NCBI GenBank assembly: GCA_964598725.1 | Contig: CAZRCW010000002.1 | Coordinates: 62,001 to 126,000, forward strand | Direction: 5' to 3' | DNA length: 64,000 nt | From: JAGOTP01 sp964598725 | Lineage (GTDB): Bacteria; Patescibacteriota; Patescibacteriia; 2-12-FULL-60-25 | Shown here: positions 58,041 to 64,000 of the stretch, piece by piece | How positions within the stretch are numbered: the first letter of the stretch is position 1 | How the letters are laid out: each line of letters starts with the position of its first letter | Position numbers and translations under genes: made by a program | The notes under the pieces: model-generated | Told to the model about the DNA's origin: nothing | What the model saw: the letters and a program-made list of their open reading frames with translations, nothing else | The model's database searches: none

Positions 58041-58432
58041 GGCAAAACGTAGCGAAGAAGCTGGGAAACCGCACCGATCACCAACGCCAAAACCAACAGA
58101 ACCAACACCTGCCCCCACATCTGCACAGGTCGATTGACGTAGGCTTTATTTGGATTTGATGCGTTGTAAATTACTGCCCACTTTTTCCCAACCGACCAAT
58201 TCTCGCCCGAGCGAATCGTTTCAACCCGAAAACGATATGCTTTCTTATCTTGCGCTTTAAATTCGACGATCGGCGTGACTCCTTCGAACGTTCGATCGAG
58301 CTCGACGACTTTTCCCTCTGTTTTTGATCCCCGCCCAGAGATACGCCAAACTCCAAATGCTTTTCCAGCCGCAATAAAGACCAGCAGTACGGCTGCGTCT
58401 AACATCAAATACGGAATGGAGTTCAAGGTCAT
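58037..58432 (-). CDS. DUF3592-like membrane protein
   Basis: 131 residues. A membrane helix at each end (LMLDAAVLLVFIAAG and VLVLLVLALVIGAVSQ) flanks a beta domain (EGKVVELDRTFEGVTPIVEF, KKWAVIYNASNPNKAYVN), the DUF3592 layout. Its ATG overlaps the stop of the ABC exporter by four bases, so the two are translationally coupled and the protein may assist the exporter. Confidence 0.75.
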   Translation of the reverse strand: MTLNSIPYLMLDAAVLLVFIAAGKAFGVWRISGRGSKTEGKVVELDRTFEGVTPIVEFKAQDKKAYRFRVETIRSGENWSVGKKWAVIYNASNPNKAYVNRPVQMWGQVLVLLVLALVIGAVSQLLRYVLP

Positions 58433-60216
58433 GCGTTCGTATCTTGGAAGAAGCCACCCACCTGGAGATTCCAGAGTTTTTTATACAATCCTTCCTGTTT
58501 CAGCAGCTCTTCATGCGTACCGGTATCCGCGATGCGTCCGCCTTCCATGATAATAATGCGATCCATCGACATAATGGTCGACAAACGATGCGCGATCACA
58601 ATGGTCGTCTTACCTTTCATGAGCGTATGGAGCGCATCTTGGATTAAACCTTCCGATTCAGAATCAAGACTCGAGGTTGCCTCATCCAAGATCAAGATCG
58701 GCGCATTCTTTAGGATGGCACGAGCTATTGCTACACGCTGACGCTCACCACCAGACAGCTTCACCCCACGCTCACCAACCAACGTTTCATACCCATGAGA
58801 TAAGTTCTGGATGAAGTCATGACAATGCGCCAACTTTGCCGCCTTGATCACTTCTTTTTCGGTTGCGTCCGGCTTTCCGTAGCGGATGTTTTCAAACAAC
58901 GAACGATGGAACAGCACCGGCTCTTGAGGGACGAGGGCGATATTTGAACGCAGCGAATTTTGGGTCACGCGTGCGATGTCTTGGCCATCGATCGAGATAG
59001 AACCACCGGTTAGATCGTAGAACCGGAAGAGCAACTTCACAATCGTCGACTTACCCGCCCCAGACGAACCGACCAGCGCTACACGCTCTCCCGGTTTCAC
59101 CTGGAGATCGAACTCGTTTAAGACTGCGCCGTTTCCATAGGAAAAACTGGCGTGATCGAAGGAAACAGCTCCTTTGCCGACACGCAAAGCTTTCGCGCCT
59201 CGAACATCCTTCACGCTGTGTGCTAGGTCTAAAATCTCTACCATCTCTGTCGCATCCGCGAATGCAGCGTAGAACGAACGCATCAAACGAGAGAAGTCTA
59301 AGATGCGTCCGTACAAAATCGTAAAGTAGCTCTGGAAAAGAACAATATCACCTGCGCTAAGCTCACCTCTGCTCCAGGCGCGTAAGCTAAACCACAAAAC
59401 AAAACTCTGTACGAGTAAAAGAACAAACGCTTGTAACGAGTAGTTTAAGGCGTGCGACTGCCAGGCCTTTACGCGCATGTTACGCAACTTGTTCGACGCG
59501 CTTTCAAAAGCTGACATCTCACGCGGCTGACCACTGAACAGCTTCACTGTCACGATATTCGACAGTGAATCCGCGATCAAACCTGTTGTGAGCGAATCTT
59601 GCGCGGCACGCGCCACATCATCCTTTACTTTCCAGCGGGTGTAGAAATAGTTATAGGCAATAACAATCAAGATCCAGAGCAAGACTAATAAACCGACGAG
59701 CAAGCTCCGTCGAAACAAGACGAACAAGATACCCGTGAACGCAACAATCATCGGCAACAGGCGCTGTTGAACTCCGTCATAGACATCTTCAAATGCTCGA
59801 CCGATGCGTGAGATGCGACGAACCAACGTGCCACTGAATTCGTTCTCAAAAAATTGAAATGAATGACCAAGCAGATGTCCTAAACTCGTTTGCTCCAAGT
59901 CTGCCATGATGTATGCTTCCATCTTCTCTTTAATAACGAAGACACGATTACGTAATGCCCAAGCCGTTAGGCCTAGTCCAACTGTCACAAAAAAGAGTGG
60001 TTTGAGTTGCTCGAAGGCTGCCGGACTAACGCCAGCCGTCGCCAAGCGATCAAAGATCAGTTTAGCGACATAAGGAGAAACGGTGCTAATGACCGCTTCC
60101 TGAAAAATCGTTCCTATAGTGACAAACAATATTGCCCATTTATAGGGTAATATATGCTGCCAAAATACCCGTAAAACGGGCTTAACGGCAAAGCGTTTGC
60201 CAGAAGGTGCGGACAT
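58429..60216 (-). CDS. ABC exporter, fused membrane and ATPase domains
   Basis: 595 residues. N-terminal ABC membrane domain with six helices, then the ATPase: Walker A GSSGAGKST, signature LSGGERQRVAIARA, Walker B ILILDEATSSLDSES and the H-loop (IAHRLST). Half-transporters of this MsbA/LmrA-like type work as dimers and export lipids, peptides or drugs; the substrate is unknown. TATACT ends seven bases before the ATG and back-to-back with the promoter of the CDP-alcohol transferase. It is followed by DUF3592. Confidence 0.95.
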   Translation of the reverse strand: MSAPSGKRFAVKPVLRVFWQHILPYKWAILFVTIGTIFQEAVISTVSPYVAKLIFDRLATAGVSPAAFEQLKPLFFVTVGLGLTAWALRNRVFVIKEKMEAYIMADLEQTSLGHLLGHSFQFFENEFSGTLVRRISRIGRAFEDVYDGVQQRLLPMIVAFTGILFVLFRRSLLVGLLVLLWILIVIAYNYFYTRWKVKDDVARAAQDSLTTGLIADSLSNIVTVKLFSGQPREMSAFESASNKLRNMRVKAWQSHALNYSLQAFVLLLVQSFVLWFSLRAWSRGELSAGDIVLFQSYFTILYGRILDFSRLMRSFYAAFADATEMVEILDLAHSVKDVRGAKALRVGKGAVSFDHASFSYGNGAVLNEFDLQVKPGERVALVGSSGAGKSTIVKLLFRFYDLTGGSISIDGQDIARVTQNSLRSNIALVPQEPVLFHRSLFENIRYGKPDATEKEVIKAAKLAHCHDFIQNLSHGYETLVGERGVKLSGGERQRVAIARAILKNAPILILDEATSSLDSESEGLIQDALHTLMKGKTTIVIAHRLSTIMSMDRIIIMEGGRIADTGTHEELLKQEGLYKKLWNLQVGGFFQDTNA

Positions 60217-60255
60217 GGGGAAGAGTATACCAGACGTGCTAGACTATAGGCACCT

Positions 60256-60969
60256 ATGTCTGCGATTCACGTTGTCGAAGACAAAACAAAAGTCGGCTCC
60301 TCCTGGCTCTCGCGCCCAGAAAAAGTCTTCATTCGCTGGGCTGTTCCTAAAGTTCCACTTTGGATCCGCTCGCATCATCTGGTACTCGCTTCGCTCCCGA
60401 TCAGTATCGGTATTGTTCTCTTCAGCTTCTTCGCGCGCTTCGAAACCAATTGGCTTTGGGTCGTGAGCTTTCTCATCTTCCTGCACTGGGTTACCGACTC
60501 GCTCGACGGTGCCGTAGGACGATCTCGCAAAGAAGGCTTGGTGAAATGGGGATACTATATGGATCATTTGTTTGATTACTTTTCGCTCTGTGCGATCTTG
60601 ATCGGCTACTCCTTGCTGACCCATAACGAATATCCGATCCTTCAGTTCTTCGTACTCGCCTTGTGCGGCGGCTTCATGGTCAACTCGTTTCTGGCCTACG
60701 GAGCAACCCAGGAGTTCCGAATGGTCCACCTTGGCTTTGGTCCGACCGAAATGCGTTTGCTGTTCATCTTTTTGAATATCCTGATCATTATCTTCGGAAA
60801 AACGTATATCGCCCCGCTTTTACCGTACGTCCTTGGGCTCTGTTTTATAGGTCTTTGCGTTGTCGTCTATCGGACACAGGATGATCTTTGGAAGCGAGAC
60901 ATGGCCATAAAGAACCTGTCGGAACTCAAAAAAGCTGATTATACAGCCAAAAATACATCTACCGATTGA
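60256..60969 (+). CDS. CDP-alcohol phosphatidyltransferase family protein
   Basis: 237 residues with about six membrane helices. TDSLDGAVGRSRKEGLVKWG and the following YMDHLFD give the CDP-OH motif DxxDG..(A)R...G...D...D, with Gly in place of the Ala before Arg. Members join an alcohol to CDP-diacylglycerol or similar to make phospholipid head groups. TGCTAGACT ends 10 bases before the ATG. It is divergent from the ABC exporter. Confidence 0.88.
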   Translation: MSAIHVVEDKTKVGSSWLSRPEKVFIRWAVPKVPLWIRSHHLVLASLPISIGIVLFSFFARFETNWLWVVSFLIFLHWVTDSLDGAVGRSRKEGLVKWGYYMDHLFDYFSLCAILIGYSLLTHNEYPILQFFVLALCGGFMVNSFLAYGATQEFRMVHLGFGPTEMRLLFIFLNILIIIFGKTYIAPLLPYVLGLCFIGLCVVVYRTQDDLWKRDMAIKNLSELKKADYTAKNTSTD

Positions 60970-60994
60970 CAAATGTTGCAAAAAAGTGTATTAT
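60966..60994 (+). promoter_or_regulatory. Consensus-like promoter of a probable sRNA
   Basis: TTGACA (60966-60971), 17 bases, TATTAT (60989-60994). No gene follows on this strand; a terminator lies ~60 bases downstream. Confidence 0.75.
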
Positions 60995-61000
60995 ATTATC

Positions 61001-61088
61001 AAGTTACCATAAGAGATCGTGCCTGGGTCCGACATGCGTTACACACCAGAACAGAAAACCCACCGAATTCGGTGGGTTTTCTGTTCTT
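61001..61088 (+). ncRNA. Probable small RNA with own promoter and terminator
   Basis: A transcript starting near 61001 would run ~50 bases and end at the long perfect hairpin 61049-61086, giving an RNA of about 85-90 bases. Downstream genes lie on the opposite strand, so the promoter has no other use. A short ATG frame (61033) runs into the hairpin and is unlikely to be a gene. Confidence 0.55.
61049..61086. terminator. Perfect palindromic terminator hairpin
   Basis: GAACAGAAAACCCACCG and its exact complement around a central AATT, with T-rich arms in both directions; ends the sRNA on + and the ABC exporter transcript on -. Confidence 0.85.
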
Positions 61089-61208
61089 CTCGTCTTCTCA
61101 GACTTCCCGTTCGTTTGTTCACATCGAACGCACAGGGAGTCGGTGGTCAGGGCACCGGAGAATTACGCCTGACGAACGAGGGAGGATCTCTCGTTCACGT
61201 GGAAAGAA

Positions 61209-63083
61209 CTAGGCAGCCGCTTGAATGTGCAGCCCCTGATCATCGACCAACTGTCGGAAGGTCGGCGAGAGCCGGTACAACTCTTCGAAGGAGTCGGCGA
61301 TCGCTTCGATCTGCTGTTCGCCCTCGCCAAGTTCCGGTGCGGGACGTAGCACAACGAACTTGTTGCACATGTGACGCACCGTACTGAGCCGATGTGCAAT
61401 GACGAGCGCACCGGTCTTGCCCTGAAGGATCTTCTCGAGCTCACGTTGCACAGCTCGCTCGGTGCTTGAATCGAGAGCGCTGGTCGCCTCGTCGATCAGA
61501 AGGAAGTGCGGCTGCTTCGCGAGTGCGGCAGCCACCATCACCCGTTGCGCTTCGCCACCGGAGAGTTCGATCCCTCCGTTACCAAGCTTGGTCTTGAGGC
61601 CATCCACCATACGAGGGGCGATCTCAAGACGTACCAGAAGCTCCCAGAGGAACTCGTCCGTGACGTGCGCGCGCTGTTCCGGCGTGAGGCCGTAGACCAG
61701 ACTGTCGCGCACCGTCCCTTCGAAGATAGTCGCCTTCTGCGGAATCAAGCCGATCGACCCGAGCCAGGACGCGAGGTCCAGATCTCGAAGATCAACGCCA
61801 TTCACGCGAATGCGACCCGTGTGCGGATCAAAATTCCGCAAGATGAGGTTGAAGATGCTCGACTTCCCTGCCCCGCTCGGCCCGATGAGCGCGACACGCT
61901 CCCCTGGCTTCACCTCGAGCTGGAGACTCTTGAGCACTTGCCGGGGCGGACGAGGATCCTCCTTCGGACGATACAGGCTCGGCTCGTAAGCAAAGCTCAC
62001 ATCATCGAAAGACAGCGTGACTCCGGCCGACGCATCGACGGGCGGCGCATCCGGCTTGATCACGATATCCGACTCGAGTTCCACCGCTTCTTGAAGCGAT
62101 TGAAGTGCCGGCGCATTCCAGCCCAATCGATGTTCGATCGAGCCGATCTGCCAGAGATTGTCGAGGATGTTGCGCATCCAGATAAAGAGCGCAAAGAGCG
62201 TCGCATTACTCTTCGTCTGCCACGCCATCCAAGCACTCAGCCCGATGACGAGGAGGAAGATGACCAAGCAGGTCAGACCTCGAAACGAGGCGTGCATCAG
62301 GTACCGGAACCAGAAGGCCCGGTCTGCTGCGAGCAGCTCGGACCACTTAGTCGAGAGATAGGTACCTTCTTCTCCCTCCTTGCCGAACGCTTTGACCCGA
62401 GCAACCCCTTCGCAACGACCGGTGCGATGCCGTACCCACGCGCGGAAATCCTTGTCGGACGGCGCACAGACCAGGGCAACCTGATGATTCAGGTAGAGTG
62501 CCCAGCGGATGTAGATCGCTGCAATCAAGGTGACTGCGATCCCAGCCCACATGTTCACGAGCCAAATACCGACGTAGGACGTCAGCATCAGCGAGAAGAC
62601 CTGAGAACCTTCTACGCACAAGAGATTCATCATCTCCTGGGCGCGTCCACGACCGCGCTCTAGCGCAGCTGGCGACAAGAGTTCACTCTCACGCAGGTGT
62701 TGACCACCTGATTTGGCGAGAAAGCGCTCAGTGACTGCGAGGTCAATCGAGCCCATGTTCTCACCATAGATGATCTCCCTGAGCCGTAGCTCGAAGAACT
62801 GGAGGATCCAATTCAGGAAGAGCACGCCCGCGATGGCGAAGAAGGCGAGCTTCGTCCCGTGCTCGTTTTGCTGGCTGAGCGACCAGACCAGCTTGCCAAG
62901 CAGGTACGGCACAAACAGGAGTGCGATGTTGCGAAAGAGCACGATGACGGCGAGCCATTTGGCCGCCCACCGACCCTGTTTGCTCATGAGTTCGCGCCAG
63001 ATCCACAGGTAGACCTGGAGGCTCTTTCGGAGGCTCTGGCGGTAATCCTTCGGATCGATCGATTCTTCGGGTGCAGCGCTCAC
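61209..63083 (-). CDS. ABC exporter, fused membrane and ATPase domains (SD-led cohort)
   Basis: 624 residues. Six-helix membrane domain, then ATPase with Walker A GPSGAGKSS, signature LSGGEAQRVMVAAAL, Walker B FLLIDEATSALDSS and the H-loop (IAHRLST). It is a second half-transporter, only distantly similar to the one at 58429 and much more G+C-rich. GTG start with AAAGGA upstream. The ~275-base leader holds a terminator-like hairpin and a 48-codon frame, so expression may be set by attenuation. Substrate unknown. Confidence 0.93.
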   Translation of the reverse strand: MSAAPEESIDPKDYRQSLRKSLQVYLWIWRELMSKQGRWAAKWLAVIVLFRNIALLFVPYLLGKLVWSLSQQNEHGTKLAFFAIAGVLFLNWILQFFELRLREIIYGENMGSIDLAVTERFLAKSGGQHLRESELLSPAALERGRGRAQEMMNLLCVEGSQVFSLMLTSYVGIWLVNMWAGIAVTLIAAIYIRWALYLNHQVALVCAPSDKDFRAWVRHRTGRCEGVARVKAFGKEGEEGTYLSTKWSELLAADRAFWFRYLMHASFRGLTCLVIFLLVIGLSAWMAWQTKSNATLFALFIWMRNILDNLWQIGSIEHRLGWNAPALQSLQEAVELESDIVIKPDAPPVDASAGVTLSFDDVSFAYEPSLYRPKEDPRPPRQVLKSLQLEVKPGERVALIGPSGAGKSSIFNLILRNFDPHTGRIRVNGVDLRDLDLASWLGSIGLIPQKATIFEGTVRDSLVYGLTPEQRAHVTDEFLWELLVRLEIAPRMVDGLKTKLGNGGIELSGGEAQRVMVAAALAKQPHFLLIDEATSALDSSTERAVQRELEKILQGKTGALVIAHRLSTVRHMCNKFVVLRPAPELGEGEQQIEAIADSFEELYRLSPTFRQLVDDQGLHIQAAA

Positions 63084-63131
63084 GGTGGATCCTTTCGGTG
63101 ATGGCTTGTTTCAGCCGGTTTTGAACGAACG

Positions 63132-63163
63132 AAAACATCTCTTGCCTGAGCAAGAGATGTTTC
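63132..63163 (-). terminator. Hairpin in the exporter leader
   Basis: 12-bp perfect stem followed by TTTTCGTTCGTT on the minus strand; possible attenuator. Confidence 0.6.
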
Positions 63164-63183
63164 ACGCGATCGAACCGGTTGGT

Positions 63184-63330
63184 TTATCGCAGGAAAAACG
63201 GTTGCCCAGAATTCGGCGTATCAACGCCCGTATATGCTTCACCACCAACACGAACACGCTGACACAACGCAAACTCAACGCTTGGGGAAGCGATGAGAAG
63301 CGCGGAGCGCATCAACAAGTTCGTGTTCAT
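63184..63330 (-). CDS. Possible leader peptide of the ABC exporter
   Basis: 48 codons, ATG at 63328-63330 and TAA at 63184-63186, about 30 bases after the predicted transcript start and entirely inside the leader. The start reads MNTNLLMRSALLIASPSVEF. There is no SD. It ends ~20 bases before the attenuator-like hairpin, the layout of translation-coupled attenuators of drug exporters. It could equally be a chance frame. Confidence 0.3.
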   Translation of the reverse strand: MNTNLLMRSALLIASPSVEFALCQRVRVGGEAYTGVDTPNSGQPFFLR

Positions 63331-63365
63331 AAGATGGGGTGAGGTGTTAGTTGGTATAACTCGAA

Positions 63366-63394
63366 ACCTTAACCATACTAAATTATTTTGTCAA
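63366..63394 (-). promoter_or_regulatory. Sigma70-type promoter of the ABC exporter
   Basis: Minus strand: TTGACA (63389-63394), 17 bases, TAAGGT (63366-63371). It overlaps the end of the DUF1361 gene. Confidence 0.75.
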
Positions 63395-64000
63395 ATCAGC
63401 TGGTCGTTTCCACAAACGAATGATGACATAGATCGACAACATAAATCCGCTATATAAAGCCGTAAATGCCCAAGTTCTTGGATAACTCAATGGGTCGATC
63501 ACCCGCACAACCAAGTCATGCGCTAACACGAGCGGACGATGGAACAGATCCCACGAATTCCAGCGCAAGAAACGACCGATGTAGACCCCAAAACCAGCGA
63601 GTACCAGCGAAATAACGGAGAACGTTGTCGCGACGCGCGATCCCAAGTGGCCCCGCCAAATCTCTTCCATGATGAACAACGAAAGAAATCCAGCAAACAA
63701 GGCGTTCAAGGTAAACGCAAGAATCATGACAACATCGAAACCGAGCGGCGCGAGCGTCCACTCGCTCAAACGCGCGAGATGTCCCAGATCCGTTAAGATA
63801 TAGGGTGCGTTTGGGAAGAAGAGAAGCCATAAAAAGGCTGGAATCCACACCAGCTTCCAAGCAGACAAGGGTCGCTTGGTATGCGAGACGATCCAAGCGC
63901 ACACGAGCGGTACCCAAGCTAGAACCAAGTTCCAGAGCAAAAACGCATAGGTGATTCTTCCTGTCATTAAAATACGGATCGCTAAGAGCCCAACTGGAAA
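63383..64000 (-). CDS. DUF1361 membrane protein, N-terminus outside the window
   Basis: At least 205 residues. The frame is open to the window edge and the upstream residues (LLAIRILMTGR) fit the family, so the ATG at 63967 is probably internal. About six membrane helices and the WNLVLAWVPL and WLLFFPNAPYILTDL segments are the hallmark of DUF1361, an integral membrane family of unknown function. The promoter of the ABC exporter begins within its last codons. Confidence 0.85.
   Translation of the reverse strand, partial: FPVGLLAIRILMTGRITYAFLLWNLVLAWVPLVCAWIVSHTKRPLSAWKLVWIPAFLWLLFFPNAPYILTDLGHLARLSEWTLAPLGFDVVMILAFTLNALFAGFLSLFIMEEIWRGHLGSRVATTFSVISLVLAGFGVYIGRFLRWNSWDLFHRPLVLAHDLVVRVIDPLSYPRTWAFTALYSGFMLSIYVIIRLWKRPADLTK

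Larger units (their letters stand above)
63084..63359 (-). promoter_or_regulatory. Long leader of the ABC exporter, attenuator-like
   Basis: From the start expected ~7 bases past the -10 box at 63366-63371 to the GTG. It contains the frame at 63184-63330 and the strong hairpin AAACATCTCTTG/CAAGAGATGTTT (63133-63162), which on this strand is followed by TTTTCGTTCGTT. The hairpin lies ~50 bases before the GTG, where a read-through decision could be made. Confidence 0.5.

Noticed and set aside
61506..62663. 385-residue open frame on the + strand
   Set aside because: Antisense shadow of the ABC exporter at 61209-63083, whose ATPase motifs are intact.
608..63083. Assembly contamination as the source of the G+C-rich genes
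   Set aside because: They are single genes spread between leaderless genes across the whole window, and promoters overlap neighbouring gene ends (for example 55640 and 63389), which misassembly would not produce repeatedly.
1..64000. CRISPR array, insertion sequences or prophage
   Set aside because: No regularly spaced repeats, no transposase or integrase, and no phage structural genes were seen. The clearest repeats are inside surface proteins.

Overview
The window reads as a chromosome segment of a Candidate Phyla Radiation (Patescibacteria) bacterium, possibly from the Paceibacteria/Uhrbacteria side; this placement is an inference. It rests on many large secreted surface proteins with repeated modules, a non-oxidative pentose-phosphate set (rpiB, an rpe-like gene, split transketolase), VanW, DUF1361, PerM-type and CDP-alcohol transferase membrane proteins, and many host genes without a Shine-Dalgarno (SD) site. 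TGA is used as a normal stop (for example the ATGA overlap at 14704), so the recoded Gracilibacteria-type code does not apply.

Layout. 1-2.7 kb: end of a histidine phosphatase, tRNA-Lys, a zinc-finger protein, a small ORF, a Nudix protein and a 21-residue basic peptide. 2.7-10 kb: giant secreted repeat protein, lipoprotein, ileS. 10-16.5 kb: rpiB, rpe-like, two surface proteins sharing a module, DUF1599, split transketolase, and a Nudix gene behind a structured leader. 16.5-22.7 kb: DAO-type oxidoreductase, unknown gene, tRNA-Asp, an AT-rich reverse transcriptase island, a Cys-rich secreted protein and an unknown gene. 22.9-28.5 kb: TrmB regulator, nucleotidyltransferase, YciI, phosphatase, YdeI, VanW, MerR-TipAS. 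28.6-38.3 kb: lectin-type surface protein, DUF2325-like protein, two-component pair, lysozyme-like repeat protein, DUF1232. 38.3-39.6 kb: T-box leader and trpS. 39.6-49.5 kb: PerM, Nudix fragment, transglutaminase-like protein, a terpene-synthase-like protein overlapping a histidine kinase, C39-like protein, ASCH and secreted repeat proteins. 49.6-64 kb: large unknown protein, three tRNAs, POT transporter, DUF1993, HD, PP2C, phosphodiester glycosidase, two ABC exporters, CDP-alcohol transferase, a probable sRNA and DUF1361.

Two gene-expression styles alternate. Most genes with recognisable housekeeping or surface roles have a TANNNT box, often preceded by TGC, ending only 6-11 bases before the ATG and no SD; their transcripts are probably leaderless or nearly so. 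A second cohort of about a dozen mostly solitary genes, visibly richer in G+C, has TTGACA-type promoters where one can be seen, longer leaders, strong SD sites and large GGGTG-type hairpins at the 3' end. This cohort includes most of the long unknown proteins plus PP2C, POT and one ABC exporter. tRNA genes use full -35/-10 promoters.

The observations most worth following are the 652-residue protein that carries both class II (DxDD) and class I (DDxxD, NDxxD) terpene-synthase motifs and overlaps a histidine kinase, the Abi/UG-like reverse transcriptase beside tRNA-Asp, the trpS T-box, the structured leader at 15.76-15.86 kb, the orphan promoter-terminator pair at 61.0 kb, and the attenuator-like leader of the ABC exporter at 63.1-63.4 kb.
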